NCBI RefSeq assembly: GCF_024105665.1
Contig: NZ_JAAAMK010000001.1
Span: 372,001 to 436,000 of the forward strand
Length of the DNA stretch: 64,000 nt
Origin: Aliihoeflea aestuarii
GTDB taxonomy: Bacteria; Pseudomonadota; Alphaproteobacteria; Rhizobiales; Rhizobiaceae
Direction: 5' to 3'
The notes under the pieces are model-generated. The model worked only from the letters and a program-made list of their open reading frames with translations. It searched no databases and had not been told where the DNA came from. Of the stretch, positions 1 to 8,072 are shown piece after piece; within the stretch, counting starts at the first letter, position 1, and each line of letters opens with the position of its first letter. A program made the position numbers and the translations under genes.

Positions 1-392
1 TCGTGCCGCTCTATTCGCAAACCGCCGACGTTGAAGATGCTGCCCGCGCGGCTGCCGTCGCGATCGCTGCCCTTGGCCTGCCGCTCGACATTCTGGTTCT
101 CGGCATGGGCACGGACGGGCATACCGCCTCGCTCTTTCCCGATGCCAATGAAACCGACGTATTGCTGACCGCCACGCCCGGTCCGGCCGTCCTGCCGGTG
201 CATGCGCCGAGTGCCGGCGAGCCGCGCCTGACGCTCTCGCTCGACACGCTCTCGAATGCGCGCGCAATCTATCTACATATCGAGGGAACGGAAAAACGCG
301 CCGTCCTGGAGCGGGCGGACAATGAAAATCTGCCCGTCGCCGCCGTTCTCGAAGCCGCCAGGACGCCCGTCGTCACCTACTGGGCGCCATAG
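1..392 (+). CDS. pgl: 6-phosphogluconolactonase, 3' part (5' end outside window)
   Basis: Hydrolyses 6-phosphoglucono-1,5-lactone to 6-phosphogluconate in the cytosol, the step before Edd. The window opens inside the gene: the frame is open from base 1, and the GTG at base 3 is only an internal valine codon. The visible 129 or so residues contain the family block [16 protein letters not shown], which marks the glucosamine-6-phosphate isomerase/6-phosphogluconolactonase fold, and a C terminus ending in VTYWAP. It ends 38 nt before edd on the same strand, the usual rhizobial pgl-edd arrangement, with zwf expected just upstream. Identification is firm; only the start is missing. Confidence 0.93.
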   Translation, partial: VPLYSQTADVEDAARAAAVAIAALGLPLDILVLGMGTDGHTASLFPDANETDVLLTATPGPAVLPVHAPSAGEPRLTLSLDTLSNARAIYLHIEGTEKRAVLERADNENLPVAAVLEAARTPVVTYWAP

Positions 393-430
393 CGCCCCTT
401 GAGCGCCACGTCATTCTGATTGGAGCCGCC

Positions 431-2245
431 ATGAGCCTGCACCAGACCGTCAACGCCGTCACGAAGCGTATTCGCGAACGTTCGCGCGACAGCCGCGAAA
501 CCTATCTCGAACGCGTGGAGGCGCAGATCGCGCGCGGCGTTCACCGCTCCGTTTTGTCCTGCGGCAATCTCGCCCACGGTTTCGCCGCCTGCGGCGTTTC
601 CGACAAAGCGGCACTTGCCGGCGATTTGGTGCCCAATCTCGGCATCATCACCTCCTACAACGACATGCTGTCGGCCCATCAGCCTTTCGAGACCTATCCG
701 CAGATGATCAAGGAGGCGGCGCGCGCGGCGGGCGGTGTCGCGCAGGTGGCGGGCGGCGTGCCGGCCATGTGCGACGGCGTCACGCAGGGCCAGCCCGGCA
801 TGGAGCTGTCGCTGTTTTCCCGCGACGTGATCGCGATGGCGACGGCGGTCGGGCTTTCGCACAACATGTTCGACGCTGCCGTCTATCTCGGCGTCTGCGA
901 CAAGATCGTGCCGGGCCTCACCATCGCGGCATTCACCTTCGGGCATTTGCCGGCGATCTTTGTGCCCGCCGGACCGATGACCACCGGTTTGCCCAATGAC
1001 GAGAAGGCGCGCATTCGCCAGCTTTACGCCGAAGGCAAGGTCGGCCGCGACGAACTGCTCGAAGCCGAATCGAAGTCCTATCACGGCCCCGGCACATGCA
1101 CCTTCTACGGAACGGCCAATTCCAACCAGATGCTGATGGAGATGATGGGCCTGCATACGCCAGGCTCCTCCTTCGTCAATCCCGGCACGCCCTTGCGCGA
1201 TGCGCTGACACGCGAGGCGGCAAAGCGCGCGCTCGCGATCACCGCGCTCGGCAACGAATTCACACCGGTCGGGCGCATGATCGACGAGCGCTCCATCGTC
1301 AACGGCGTCGTCGGGCTGCACGCGACGGGCGGCTCGACCAATCACACGATCCATCTGATCGCCATGGCTGCAGCCGCCGGCATAAAGCTGACATGGCAGG
1401 ACATATCGGACCTTTCCGACGTCGTGCCGCTGCTCGCCCGCGTCTACCCAAACGGCCTTGCCGACGTGAACCATTTCAACGCCGCCGGCGGTCTCGGCTT
1501 CCTGATCCGCGAACTTCTCGACGCCGGGCTTCTGCATGAAGACGTCCAGACCGTCTGGGGCGAAGGCATGCGCCCTTATGCGGTCGAGGCAAAGCTCGGC
1601 GCGGACGGAAACGTCATCCGCACGCCCGCTCCGACGATTAGCGGAGACGACAAGGTGCTCGCGCCCTTCCCCAAGGCATTCCAGCCGACCGGCGGCCTCA
1701 AAGTTCTGTCCGGAAATCTCGGCCACGCCATCATCAAGACCTCGGCCGTCAAGCCGGAGCGCCGCGTGATCGAGGCGCCGGTGGTCATCTTCGACAGCCA
1801 GGAAGAGCTGAACGCCGCCTTCAAAGCCGGCGAACTCGACCGCGATTTCGTCGCCGTCGTCCGCTTTCAGGGGCCGAAGGCGAACGGCATGCCCGAGCTT
1901 CACCGCCTGACGACCGTGCTTGGGGTCTTGCAGGATCGCGGCCACAAAATTGCGCTCGTCACCGATGGGCGCATGTCCGGCGCGTCGGGCAAGGTGCCGG
2001 CGGCAATTCACGTCACGCCCGAGGCGCTGGACGGTGGCGCGATCGCCAAATTGCGCAACGGCGATATCGTCCTTGTCGATGGCGACGCCGGCGCGCTCGA
2101 CGTGCGCCTCGACAAGGCGACACTCGACGCGCGCGATAAGGTATTGCCGGACCTTTCGGCCAACCGGTTCGGTCTTGGGCGCGAGCTCTTTGAAAATTTC
2201 CGGCAGACCGCCGGGCGGGCCGATCAGGGCGCGGCGGTTTTTTGA
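431..2245 (+). CDS. edd: Phosphogluconate dehydratase (Entner-Doudoroff)
   Basis: Dehydrates 6-phosphogluconate to 2-keto-3-deoxy-6-phosphogluconate in the cytosol. The 604-residue protein matches the usual length of Edd (about 600). It has the IlvD/Edd family signatures: the cysteine-containing segments [29 protein letters not shown] and [16 protein letters not shown] that hold the iron-sulfur cluster, and the C-terminal [17 protein letters not shown] block. The start is the ATG at 431, the first in frame after pgl. With pgl it forms the Entner-Doudoroff operon. Its last 22 bases overlap the 3' end of the convergent methyltransferase gene. A long open frame antisense to it is a codon-bias shadow. 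Confidence 0.95.
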   Translation: MSLHQTVNAVTKRIRERSRDSRETYLERVEAQIARGVHRSVLSCGNLAHGFAACGVSDKAALAGDLVPNLGIITSYNDMLSAHQPFETYPQMIKEAARAAGGVAQVAGGVPAMCDGVTQGQPGMELSLFSRDVIAMATAVGLSHNMFDAAVYLGVCDKIVPGLTIAAFTFGHLPAIFVPAGPMTTGLPNDEKARIRQLYAEGKVGRDELLEAESKSYHGPGTCTFYGTANSNQMLMEMMGLHTPGSSFVNPGTPLRDALTREAAKRALAITALGNEFTPVGRMIDERSIVNGVVGLHATGGSTNHTIHLIAMAAAAGIKLTWQDISDLSDVVPLLARVYPNGLADVNHFNAAGGLGFLIRELLDAGLLHEDVQTVWGEGMRPYAVEAKLGADGNVIRTPAPTISGDDKVLAPFPKAFQPTGGLKVLSGNLGHAIIKTSAVKPERRVIEAPVVIFDSQEELNAAFKAGELDRDFVAVVRFQGPKANGMPELHRLTTVLGVLQDRGHKIALVTDGRMSGASGKVPAAIHVTPEALDGGAIAKLRNGDIVLVDGDAGALDVRLDKATLDARDKVLPDLSANRFGLGRELFENFRQTAGRADQGAAVF

Positions 2246-2985
2246 GGTTTTGATCTCGCATGCGCCGCGCCCTGGGGGCTGAGCGCCGGCACGAAGACGC
2301 GGCGCGAGGCGCGCTGCGTGACCGGCAGCCCCTGATAGACACGCTTCTGGGCCTCCACGACCAGCACACCGGCAAAGAGCGGCCAGAAGCGCCGGCCGGT
2401 ACGCTCCAGAAGCGAATAGAATCGCATCATGAAGCGGCGTTCCATCGGTGGAAAATGCAGCGCATCCGACCACGCGCCGGGCGTGAAATTCGCCTCCCGC
2501 AAAAGCGTGTTGAGCTGGCTTTTGGAAAACGGTCGGCCCGTTCCGAACGGCGTATGCTCCATGCGTGCCCATACGCCCCGGCGGTTCGGCACGACCAGAA
2601 CCAGCCGGCCGCCCGGTGCCAGCACGCGCCACATCTCCACCAGCATTTCCTTCGGATTCTCGGCGTGTTCGAGCGCGTGGATCAGAAGGATGCGGTCTAT
2701 GGAGGAGTCGTGCAGCGGCAGTTCCTCCTCGAAGACCAGCGCCGTCGTGCACGGCTTTCCGGTCGGCCACGGCACAGAACCTTGCGCTGCGGGCATGAAG
2801 GCGAAGACCCGGTCGGCATCGGTGCCGAAGCGCTCGAGCCACGGCAATGCGTAGCCGAGGCCCACCAGCCGCTCGCGCGACAGATTGGCCCAGACCGACG
2901 AAATACCCATCGCGATCGACCGCTCGGCAAGCTTGCCCAAAGTGGATGCGTAGAAGCTGCGCAGTTCGACGATATCGTTTCTCAT
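2224..2985 (-). CDS. Class I SAM-dependent methyltransferase (Methyltransf_11 type)
   Basis: Predicted SAM-dependent methyltransferase of unknown substrate. From the ATG at 2985 it is 253 residues. The region [37 protein letters not shown] holds the acidic motif and the post-motif LAPGGR typical of the Methyltransf_11 fold; the N-terminal half, which should hold motif I, is divergent. An in-frame ATG at 3015 would add ten residues; neither start has a strong Shine-Dalgarno sequence. The C terminus is basic and proline-rich. It converges on edd with a 22-nt overlap and diverges from the hydrolase gene at 3062. Such a methyltransferase beside glyoxalase II genes is common in rhizobia, but no shared function is established. 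Confidence 0.8.
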   Translation of the reverse strand: MRNDIVELRSFYASTLGKLAERSIAMGISSVWANLSRERLVGLGYALPWLERFGTDADRVFAFMPAAQGSVPWPTGKPCTTALVFEEELPLHDSSIDRILLIHALEHAENPKEMLVEMWRVLAPGGRLVLVVPNRRGVWARMEHTPFGTGRPFSKSQLNTLLREANFTPGAWSDALHFPPMERRFMMRFYSLLERTGRRFWPLFAGVLVVEAQKRVYQGLPVTQRASRRVFVPALSPQGAAHARSKPQKTAAP

Positions 2986-3061
2986 TGCCGACAGACTAAT
3001 CGCCGGCCGTGACATTGCAAATGCACCGCCCTATCGTTCGGGAAAAGAACACGAGGATTTC

Positions 3062-3829
3062 ATGGGACTTCAGGTCGAACAGTTCATGTGCCGCAGCGAT
3101 AATTTCGGCATTCTCATCCGGGACGAGGCGAGCGGCGAGGTCGGGCTGATCGACGCGCCGGAGGAAAACCCCATCCTCGAAGCGATCGAACGCACCGGAT
3201 GGCAGCCTTCGGTGCTCTTCGTCACGCACCACCATGCCGATCATGTCGAGGCCAATCTGGCGCTGAAATCGCGCTTCGGCCTGAAGATCATCGGGCCGAC
3301 GGCGGAAGCATCCAAAATTCCCGGCATCGACGAGACGGTCGAAGAAGGCTCCAAGCTCGAATTCGGCGGCAAGGCCGTGCGCGTCATCGAAACGCCCGGC
3401 CACACGGCCGGCCACATCTCCTATTATTTCGAGGATTCCGGAATCGCATTCACCGCCGATACGCTTTTCGCGCTCGGCTGCGGACGTCTTTTCGAAGGCG
3501 ATGCCGCTACGATGCACGCCTCGCTTTCCAAGCTGGCCGCGCTGCCCGACGCCACAATTGTCTATTGCGGGCACGAGTACACGCTGTCGAACGCCCGGTT
3601 CGCGCTGACCGTCGACCCACGGAACGCAGCGCTGCAAGAGCGCGCGCAGACAATCGAAGCACTCCGGTCGGACGGCAGGCCGACATTGCCGACGACGATC
3701 GGCTTGGAAAAGGAAACCAACCCCTTCCTGCGCCCGCACGACCCTGCGATCCGCACGCATCTTGGCATGGAAAACGCGAGCGATGCGGCGGTCTTCGCCG
3801 AGATCCGCAAGCGCAAGGACAATGCCTAG
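3062..3829 (+). CDS. gloB: Hydroxyacylglutathione hydrolase (glyoxalase II)
   Basis: Metallo-beta-lactamase fold hydrolase that cleaves S-D-lactoylglutathione to D-lactate and glutathione, completing methylglyoxal detoxification in the cytosol. The 255-residue length fits GloB. The binuclear metal motif THHHADH is at residues 55-61, a second metal histidine sits in [11 protein letters not shown] near 113-123, and the family block [14 protein letters not shown] follows, with YCGHEYT later. The C-terminal [12 protein letters not shown] is the GloB-specific tail (HAGH_C), which separates it from generic metallo-hydrolases. The stop TAG overlaps by one base the GTG start of the cupin gene, so the two are probably translated together. 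Confidence 0.92.
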   Translation: MGLQVEQFMCRSDNFGILIRDEASGEVGLIDAPEENPILEAIERTGWQPSVLFVTHHHADHVEANLALKSRFGLKIIGPTAEASKIPGIDETVEEGSKLEFGGKAVRVIETPGHTAGHISYYFEDSGIAFTADTLFALGCGRLFEGDAATMHASLSKLAALPDATIVYCGHEYTLSNARFALTVDPRNAALQERAQTIEALRSDGRPTLPTTIGLEKETNPFLRPHDPAIRTHLGMENASDAAVFAEIRKRKDNA

Positions 3830-4284
3830 TGGACGCAAAGACGATCATTGCGACACTGGGAATGCGTCCCCACCCTGAAGGCGGCTGGTACGCGGAGACG
3901 TTCCGCGACGAACGGGGCGGCGTGCGCGGCCACTCGACGGCGATCTATTTCCTTTTGGAGGAAGGCCAAAGCTCGCACTGGCACAGGGTCGTCGATGCCA
4001 CGGAGGTCTGGCATTTCCACGCGGGCGCACCTTTGGACCTATCGATCTGGACGGACGGTGACGATTTGCGCACCCTTCGTCTCGGCACCGACCTTGCGGC
4101 AAACGAGAGACCGCAGGGCATCGTGCCGGCGGGCTGGTGGCAGGCCGCCCGTTCGACCGGCCCATTCACGCTGGTCGGTTGCACCGTCTCGCCGGGCTTC
4201 GAGTTCAGCGCATTCGAACTCGCCCCGCCCGGCTGGTCGCCACCCTCAAGGATCGCTTCTAAAGCAGCACGCCGAGCGCAATGA
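3829..4284 (+). CDS. Cupin protein, DUF985 family
   Basis: Small single-domain cupin (151 residues) of the DUF985 family, function unknown. The N terminus MRPHPEGGWYAETFRD and the following STAIYFLLEEGQSSHWHRVDATEVWHFHAG-like blocks are diagnostic: the H-W-H pair and the later WHFH would form the metal site of the beta-barrel. GWWQAARSTGPFTLVGCTVSPGFEFSAFELA closes the fold. The start is a GTG at 3829 that shares the G of the upstream gloB stop codon (TAGTG), so I take translational coupling to gloB as likely. Its final 26 bases overlap the 3' end of the convergent YhhN gene. A sugar-epimerase-like or sensing role is possible, but nothing here shows it. Confidence 0.85.
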   Translation: MDAKTIIATLGMRPHPEGGWYAETFRDERGGVRGHSTAIYFLLEEGQSSHWHRVVDATEVWHFHAGAPLDLSIWTDGDDLRTLRLGTDLAANERPQGIVPAGWWQAARSTGPFTLVGCTVSPGFEFSAFELAPPGWSPPSRIASKAARRAQ

Positions 4285-4930
4285 AAAGCTGGGCGGCCGT
4301 ATAAGTGACCCAAACCGCCGGCCCTGTGATCGCGCGGCGAGGCGATTCCGCCGGCAACAGAAAACGCTCGGTCGCGAGGATTGCGTCCGACGCGATGAAC
4401 AGAACCGCGCCGACCATCAATGCCGGCTCGCGGGTCGTGAACGCCGCGATGCCCATAGCGACGATCGCGATGAGATAGGCAAGCACCGGCGGACGCATCG
4501 CGCCATCGAGCGCGGGCCAGAGTCGCGACAGCATGAAGCCACCGAATGCGACGAGCAAAGTTGCAATTGCCAGCCGCCATGGCTCACCGGCGAGAATCGC
4601 AAGTCCTTCACCGCCCGCTATGAACTGCATAGTATAGGCGACATGCGCACCAAGAAACGAGGCGAGGCCCACAAGGAAGAAACGGTCGTTGTCTTCCTGG
4701 GCCAGCGCCAGGTCGCCGAGCGCGCTGAGCGTCAGGCCGAGCGTCAGGAGCCACGGCCCGCCTTCGACGAAGCTGAGCCACGCCAGCGAGGCGACAGCCG
4801 CCGTCTTGACCGCGCTGCGCCGCCACGAGGTGGGGTGCGAGCGGGCGAAGAGATAGAGGATGGCCGCACAGATCGAGATGATCAGCGCGCCATTCGCCTG
4901 TGCTTCGATACCTCCGGGAAACGGCAGCAT
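4259..4930 (-). CDS. YhhN/TMEM86 family lysoplasmalogenase-like membrane protein
   Basis: Integral inner-membrane protein of 223 residues with about seven or eight hydrophobic segments and little else. The family features are the conserved LGLTLSALGDLAL segment near residues 67-79 and, later, the acidic block LFIASDAILATERFL. Members of the YhhN family include lysoplasmalogenases that hydrolyse vinyl-ether lysolipids; the bacterial substrate is usually unknown. It lies 3 nt downstream of the EamA transporter on the same strand, so the two form an operon. It overlaps the cupin gene tail by 26 nt in convergent orientation. Confidence 0.8.
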   Translation of the reverse strand: MLPFPGGIEAQANGALIISICAAILYLFARSHPTSWRRSAVKTAAVASLAWLSFVEGGPWLLTLGLTLSALGDLALAQEDNDRFFLVGLASFLGAHVAYTMQFIAGGEGLAILAGEPWRLAIATLLVAFGGFMLSRLWPALDGAMRPPVLAYLIAIVAMGIAAFTTREPALMVGAVLFIASDAILATERFLLPAESPRRAITGPAVWVTYTAAQLFIALGVLL

Positions 4931-4933
4931 GGG

Positions 4934-5809
4934 TCAGGCCCTCGCGGTTTTCGGCTTGAAAACCATGTTCTTGGCCGCCAGCGCCGCACCAAAGGTAATC
5001 AGCAGGCAGGCAACGACGATGTTTGTGGTCGCGGCTGCCCCGCCGGCCACGATCAGCACCAGCGTCGACAGGAGCGGCGCGGCATAGCTTGCCGCACCCA
5101 GAACCTGAATGTTGCCGTGCTTGACGCCGTAGTCCCATGTATAGAACGCCGCGCCGACCGGTAGCAGGCCGAGCCCGACCACGGCCAGCCATTCGCCCGC
5201 GTCCTGGGGCCAGACGGTTTCCTCAAGCAAGACATGGCAGGCAAATGACAGGATCGCGGTCGCAAGGCAGAACCATGTGACGACACTGGTCGGAACATCG
5301 GCGAAGCGCCGTGACAGAAGCGAATAGCCCGACCAGAAAAGCGCGCACATTCCGGCCATCGCATAGCCGAACGCGTAGGTCGGATCGAGCGCGAACCCGC
5401 CGCCTCGCGTGACGATCAGGAACGTGCCGGCAAGGCCCATCAGCGCGCCTGCCACATGGTGCCAGCCCAGCCTCTCGCCCGGCATGAGCGCGGAGCCGAG
5501 GACGATGAGAAGCGGCCACAGATAGGCGATCAGGCTCGCTTCGACGGCCGGCGCGTTACGAAGAGCCGTGAAGTAGAAAAAGTGGTAGCCGAACAGTCCG
5601 CCGATCCCGATCAGCCAGACGACGGGCGGCACGGCAACCGTCTCGCGCGGCGGGGAAACGACGCGCATGACGAGCCCGAGGATGGTGGCGACCGAGAATG
5701 CGAGGCCCGACAGCAGGAAGGGCGGGACAATACCGGAGGCGGCTGTGAACAGCGCGAGCAGCGCCCACATGATGACCGCCGTAAAGCCGATTGCCGTTGC
5801 CCTTGCCAT
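4934..5809 (-). CDS. EamA/DMT-superfamily permease
   Basis: Drug/metabolite transporter family permease of 291 residues with about ten membrane segments arranged as two EamA repeats; the middle acidic-aromatic block YLWPLLIVLGSALMPGERL and the later WDYGVKHGNIQVLGAASYAAPLLSTL are typical. The substrate cannot be inferred; related proteins export amino acids or metabolites. The open frame extends upstream to 5905, but residues before MARATAIGF are not membrane-protein-like, and the ATG at 5809 has a GAGGGG ribosome site just upstream. That site lies inside a perfect 7-bp hairpin (5814-5830). Downstream, YhhN follows after 3 nt. Confidence 0.85.
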   Translation of the reverse strand: MARATAIGFTAVIMWALLALFTAASGIVPPFLLSGLAFSVATILGLVMRVVSPPRETVAVPPVVWLIGIGGLFGYHFFYFTALRNAPAVEASLIAYLWPLLIVLGSALMPGERLGWHHVAGALMGLAGTFLIVTRGGGFALDPTYAFGYAMAGMCALFWSGYSLLSRRFADVPTSVVTWFCLATAILSFACHVLLEETVWPQDAGEWLAVVGLGLLPVGAAFYTWDYGVKHGNIQVLGAASYAAPLLSTLVLIVAGGAAATTNIVVACLLITFGAALAAKNMVFKPKTARA

Positions 5810-5813
5810 GGTA

Positions 5814-5830
5814 CCCCTCGTTTCGAGGGG
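5814..5830 (-). promoter_or_regulatory. Hairpin covering the EamA gene ribosome binding site
   Basis: On the minus strand the 17 bases read CCCCTCG-AAA-CGAGGGG, a perfect 7-bp stem with a three-base loop, ending 4 nt before the ATG at 5809. The 3' arm contains the only good Shine-Dalgarno match (GAGGGG) for that start. If the hairpin forms in the mRNA it would hide the ribosome site, so translation may need unfolding by temperature, a ligand or a protein. The structure is seen directly; regulation is inference. Confidence 0.5.
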
Positions 5831-5900
5831 CGTAGCGCGGGGCGTGCGGCAGTTCAAGCGCCGCAGTTCATCTGCACCGTCATTGCGGGTGAAAGATCGT

Positions 5901-5935
5901 GGCATGGATTCCTGTGACGAGCACAGGAATGACGG
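5901..5935 (+). repeat. Dispersed 35-nt palindromic repeat, copy 1
   Basis: GC-rich intergenic palindromic element. The core ATTCCTGTG...CACAGGAAT forms a 9-bp stem around ACGAG, followed by the tail GACGG. A second copy in reverse orientation lies at 5993-6027 with two differences in 35 bases, and a third at 31144-31178. This is the layout of repetitive extragenic palindromes. Short peptides read through it are artefacts. Confidence 0.8.
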
Positions 5936-5992
5936 ATTTCATGGATGCATCTGCAAATCACGAACGCCGAAAATTGACTGAAACCCTCGATG

Positions 5993-6027
5993 CCGTCATT
6001 CCTGTGCTTGTCACCGGAATCCATGCC
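5993..6027 (-). repeat. Dispersed 35-nt palindromic repeat, copy 2 (inverted relative to copy 1)
   Basis: Reverse-complement copy of the element at 5901-5935, differing at two positions (one mismatch breaks the perfect stem: CCGGTGAC instead of CCTGTGAC). Copies 1 and 2 face each other 57 nt apart and could also fold into one long hairpin between the EamA and DUF3108 genes. Confidence 0.78.
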
Positions 6028-6055
6028 TCGACGCCTCAGTTCCGCTCGATGTTTC

Positions 6056-6811
6056 CTATTGCTGCCGGATCGTCTGCGCCACGATTCGCACCGTCCCGAT
6101 CTGCGTTCCGATCGATGCGTCCACAGGCGCATAGAAGCCGGTGTTCGAAAGCGGCGCGAAGGCGATCGTGATGCGGGAGCGGTCGCGCAGATAGCGCAGC
6201 GCCGAGCGGCTGGGACGATAGCCTGCGACCGGCTCGAATCGCGCCGAGCATGCCACAGTGCCCTGCCGCGTGCTGCGTGCGGGCGACAGAACGAGGTTGG
6301 CGCGCATCTCGCCGTCATAAAGCCGGATCGTGCGGTTACAAACCTCGCCCATACTGCCGGCGCGGATCAGCGTCGAGGAAATCGGATCGACGACCGCGCG
6401 CAGATGCTCGTCCTGCAAATGCACCCAGTCGCCTTGCCTCGGACGCGATGGAGGTATGTTTTCGGTCGATGTCACCGTCCCGTTGGAAAAGCGGATCGCG
6501 GTGCGCTGGCGCTTCCTGTCGGAGACGTAGTCGAGGTCGTAGCTGCTCGGCACCGTTCCCGTTTGCGACAGGCCACCGGCAACGCTGGTCGTGCCGTTCG
6601 TCTGGTCGAACAGACGCGCCACCCCGGAACTTGCCAGCGACCCGTCAATTCGGAAGCGGTCATTATCGATCGTGCTCCTGAACGACGCCGTGGCGATGGG
6701 AATTCCCAGAAGGGTCACCGAATAGTCGGTGCTGAAGGTTTGCGCGCTAAGGGCCGGCGCGCTGGCCGACAATGCGGCGATAAAGGCGATTGCGGGCGCG
6801 ATGCGCACCAT
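6056..6811 (-). CDS. DUF3108 domain periplasmic protein
   Basis: Exported protein of 251 residues, function unknown. The chosen ATG at 6811 gives a clean Sec signal peptide (MVRIAP, a hydrophobic core IAFIAALSASAPAL, then a cleavage-like SAQ around residue 24); the frame continues to 6973, but the added residues are not signal-like. The mature part begins TFSTDYSVTLLGIPIATASFRSTIDND, which is the DUF3108 pattern of a beta-rich barrel-like envelope protein with repeated short strands. Two cysteines (in EVCNRTI and VACSARF) could form a disulfide. It diverges from rpmB, an arrangement common in rhizobia. Confidence 0.75.
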   Translation of the reverse strand: MVRIAPAIAFIAALSASAPALSAQTFSTDYSVTLLGIPIATASFRSTIDNDRFRIDGSLASSGVARLFDQTNGTTSVAGGLSQTGTVPSSYDLDYVSDRKRQRTAIRFSNGTVTSTENIPPSRPRQGDWVHLQDEHLRAVVDPISSTLIRAGSMGEVCNRTIRLYDGEMRANLVLSPARSTRQGTVACSARFEPVAGYRPSRSALRYLRDRSRITIAFAPLSNTGFYAPVDASIGTQIGTVRIVAQTIRQQ

Positions 6812-6929
6812 GCGACAACTCCATCCGGTTGCGGCAGGCCGTCCCTTCCAGACTGCCGGATCATGGGATATGTCCTTTGGACCCTGTGAATTCGGCGAAT
6901 ATGTGTTGCCCTTCGCCGGCTCCCGCCGC

Positions 6930-6958
6930 TTGACCGGCAGCCCAAATGCCACTATGGA
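6930..6958 (+). promoter_or_regulatory. Candidate housekeeping promoter of rpmB
   Basis: TTGACC (6930-6935), a 17-nt spacer, then TATGGA (6953-6958), about 100 nt before the rpmB start. It is the best sigma-70-like match I found in the 250-nt divergent region between DUF3108 and rpmB. Moderate match only. Confidence 0.35.
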
Positions 6959-7061
6959 ACGGCAACTTTTCAATGAGGCCGCCTGAATGGACCCGCGCGC
7001 CGACCGATCTGGTGCGGGACGGGTCTATGGGCAAGCCGAGACGAACTGAAGGTTTGAACCG

Positions 7062-7358
7062 ATGTCCCGCGCATGTGAACTGACCGGCAAGGCTGTACTG
7101 ACCGGCAACAACGTAAGCCACGCCAACAACAAGACCCGGCGCCGCTTCCTGCCCAACCTCGTCAATGTCACGCTCCAGTCGGAAGCGTTGAACCAGAACG
7201 TGCGCCTGCGCATTTCGGCCAACGCGCTTCGTTCGGTCGAGCATCGCGGCGGCCTCGACGCCTTCCTGATCAAGGCGAAGACGGACGAACTGTCGCAGCG
7301 CGCGCGTCTGTTGAAGAAGCAGATCACCAAGAAGACCGAGGAACAGGCGATCGCCTGA
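7062..7358 (+). CDS. rpmB: 50S ribosomal protein L28
   Basis: Large-subunit ribosomal protein of 98 residues, the extended length found in alphaproteobacteria. The N terminus [33 protein letters not shown] is the L28 signature (CELTGK, N-V-SHA-NKT-RRF-PN), followed by [23 protein letters not shown]. The C-terminal extension is lysine-rich and probably contacts rRNA. It stands alone on the plus strand, 83 nt before the VUT gene. An 8-bp GC-rich hairpin at 7384-7413 follows it but has no U-tract. Confidence 0.97.
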   Translation: MSRACELTGKAVLTGNNVSHANNKTRRRFLPNLVNVTLQSEALNQNVRLRISANALRSVEHRGGLDAFLIKAKTDELSQRARLLKKQITKKTEEQAIA

Positions 7359-7413
7359 TTCCTTCCCGCTTCAGTTTTCCGACGACGCGCGCTATCTGAC
7401 CGATACGCGCGTC

Positions 7414-7447
7414 GACTGGTTCCATCACCCAGGCTAAAAAAATGAAT
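7414..7447 (+). promoter_or_regulatory. Probable preQ1-I riboswitch overlapping the VUT start codon
   Basis: The leader has the hallmarks of the small preQ1 class I aptamer: a P1 stem CTGG (7416-7419) pairing with CCAG (7429-7432), the conserved GGTTC after the 5' strand, CACCC before the 3' strand, and an A-rich tail of seven A residues (7436-7442). In a preQ1-I pseudoknot the tail pairs with the loop; here loop CAT (7423-7425) is complementary to the start codon ATG (7442-7444). Ligand binding could therefore block initiation directly. The AGG at 7431-7433, the only ribosome-site candidate, also lies partly in P1. The adjacent gene is a queuosine-precursor transporter, a known target of this riboswitch class. 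Confidence 0.7.
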
Positions 7448-8068
7448 GCACAGACTCTTTCCGTCTGGCCCTTCGTGGTTGCAATGGCCTTCGTGGTCGT
7501 CATCTCGAACGTGCTCGTCCAGTATCAGTTCGAGCATTTCGGCCTCGGCGAGCTCCTCACATGGGGCGCCTTCACCTATCCCTTCGCCTTCCTCGTCAAC
7601 GATCTGACGAATCGTCGCTTCGGTAACGCCGTGGCGCGACGCGTCGTCTATGTCGGCTTCGCGCTGGCCGTCGTCCTGTCGGTCTGGTTCGCCTCGCCGC
7701 GCATCGCCATCGCGTCGGGAACCGCATTCCTCACGGCGCAACTGATCGACATTTTCGTCTTCGACCGCCTGCGCCATCAGGTCTGGTGGCGCGCGCCGCT
7801 CGTCTCGGGCATCATCGGTGCGCTCGTCGATACGGTTCTGTTCTTCTCCATCGCCTTCGCGGCCCGCTTCGCCTTCCTCGACACGGGGCTTGGCCTCGAA
7901 GACGGCTCGCTCGCCTTCACCGTCCCGTTCATCTTCGGTGGCGAGGCGCCTTTGTGGGTACAGCTTGCGATCGGCGATCTGATGGTCAAGCTCGCAATCG
8001 GTATCATCGCGCTGGTGCCCTATGGCGCACTCCTATCGGTAATCCGGCCGGTCCCCGCAATTCGGTAA
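7442..8068 (+). CDS. VUT family queuosine precursor transporter (YhhQ-like)
   Basis: Inner-membrane protein of 208 residues with about six membrane segments, of the Vut_1/YhhQ family that takes up the 7-deazaguanine precursors preQ0/preQ1 for tRNA queuosine synthesis. Family blocks seen are FAFLVNDLTNRRFG near residues 48-61, SGTAFLTAQLIDIFVFDRLR with the conserved aspartate and arginine, and WWRAPLVSGIIGALVDTVLFFSIAF. It is preceded by a probable preQ1-I riboswitch that reaches the start codon, which fits the predicted substrate. It converges on the phytase-esterase-like gene with a 4-nt gap. Confidence 0.85.
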   Translation: MNAQTLSVWPFVVAMAFVVVISNVLVQYQFEHFGLGELLTWGAFTYPFAFLVNDLTNRRFGNAVARRVVYVGFALAVVLSVWFASPRIAIASGTAFLTAQLIDIFVFDRLRHQVWWRAPLVSGIIGALVDTVLFFSIAFAARFAFLDTGLGLEDGSLAFTVPFIFGGEAPLWVQLAIGDLMVKLAIGIIALVPYGALLSVIRPVPAIR

Positions 8069-8072
8069 GGGA

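Noticed and set aside
377-2842. 821-codon open frame on the minus strand opposite edd
   Set aside because: High-GC codon bias keeps antisense frames open; edd is a clear family member on the plus strand and the antisense product has no recognisable domain and an extreme composition.
3848-5164. 438-codon plus-strand frame across the cupin and YhhN genes
   Set aside because: It crosses two well-supported genes in other frames and its product is low-complexity arginine-rich sequence.
5854-6318. Short frames with MDSGDKHRNDG-type peptides at 5.9, 6.0 and 31.1 kb
   Set aside because: They are translations of the palindromic repeat, not genes.
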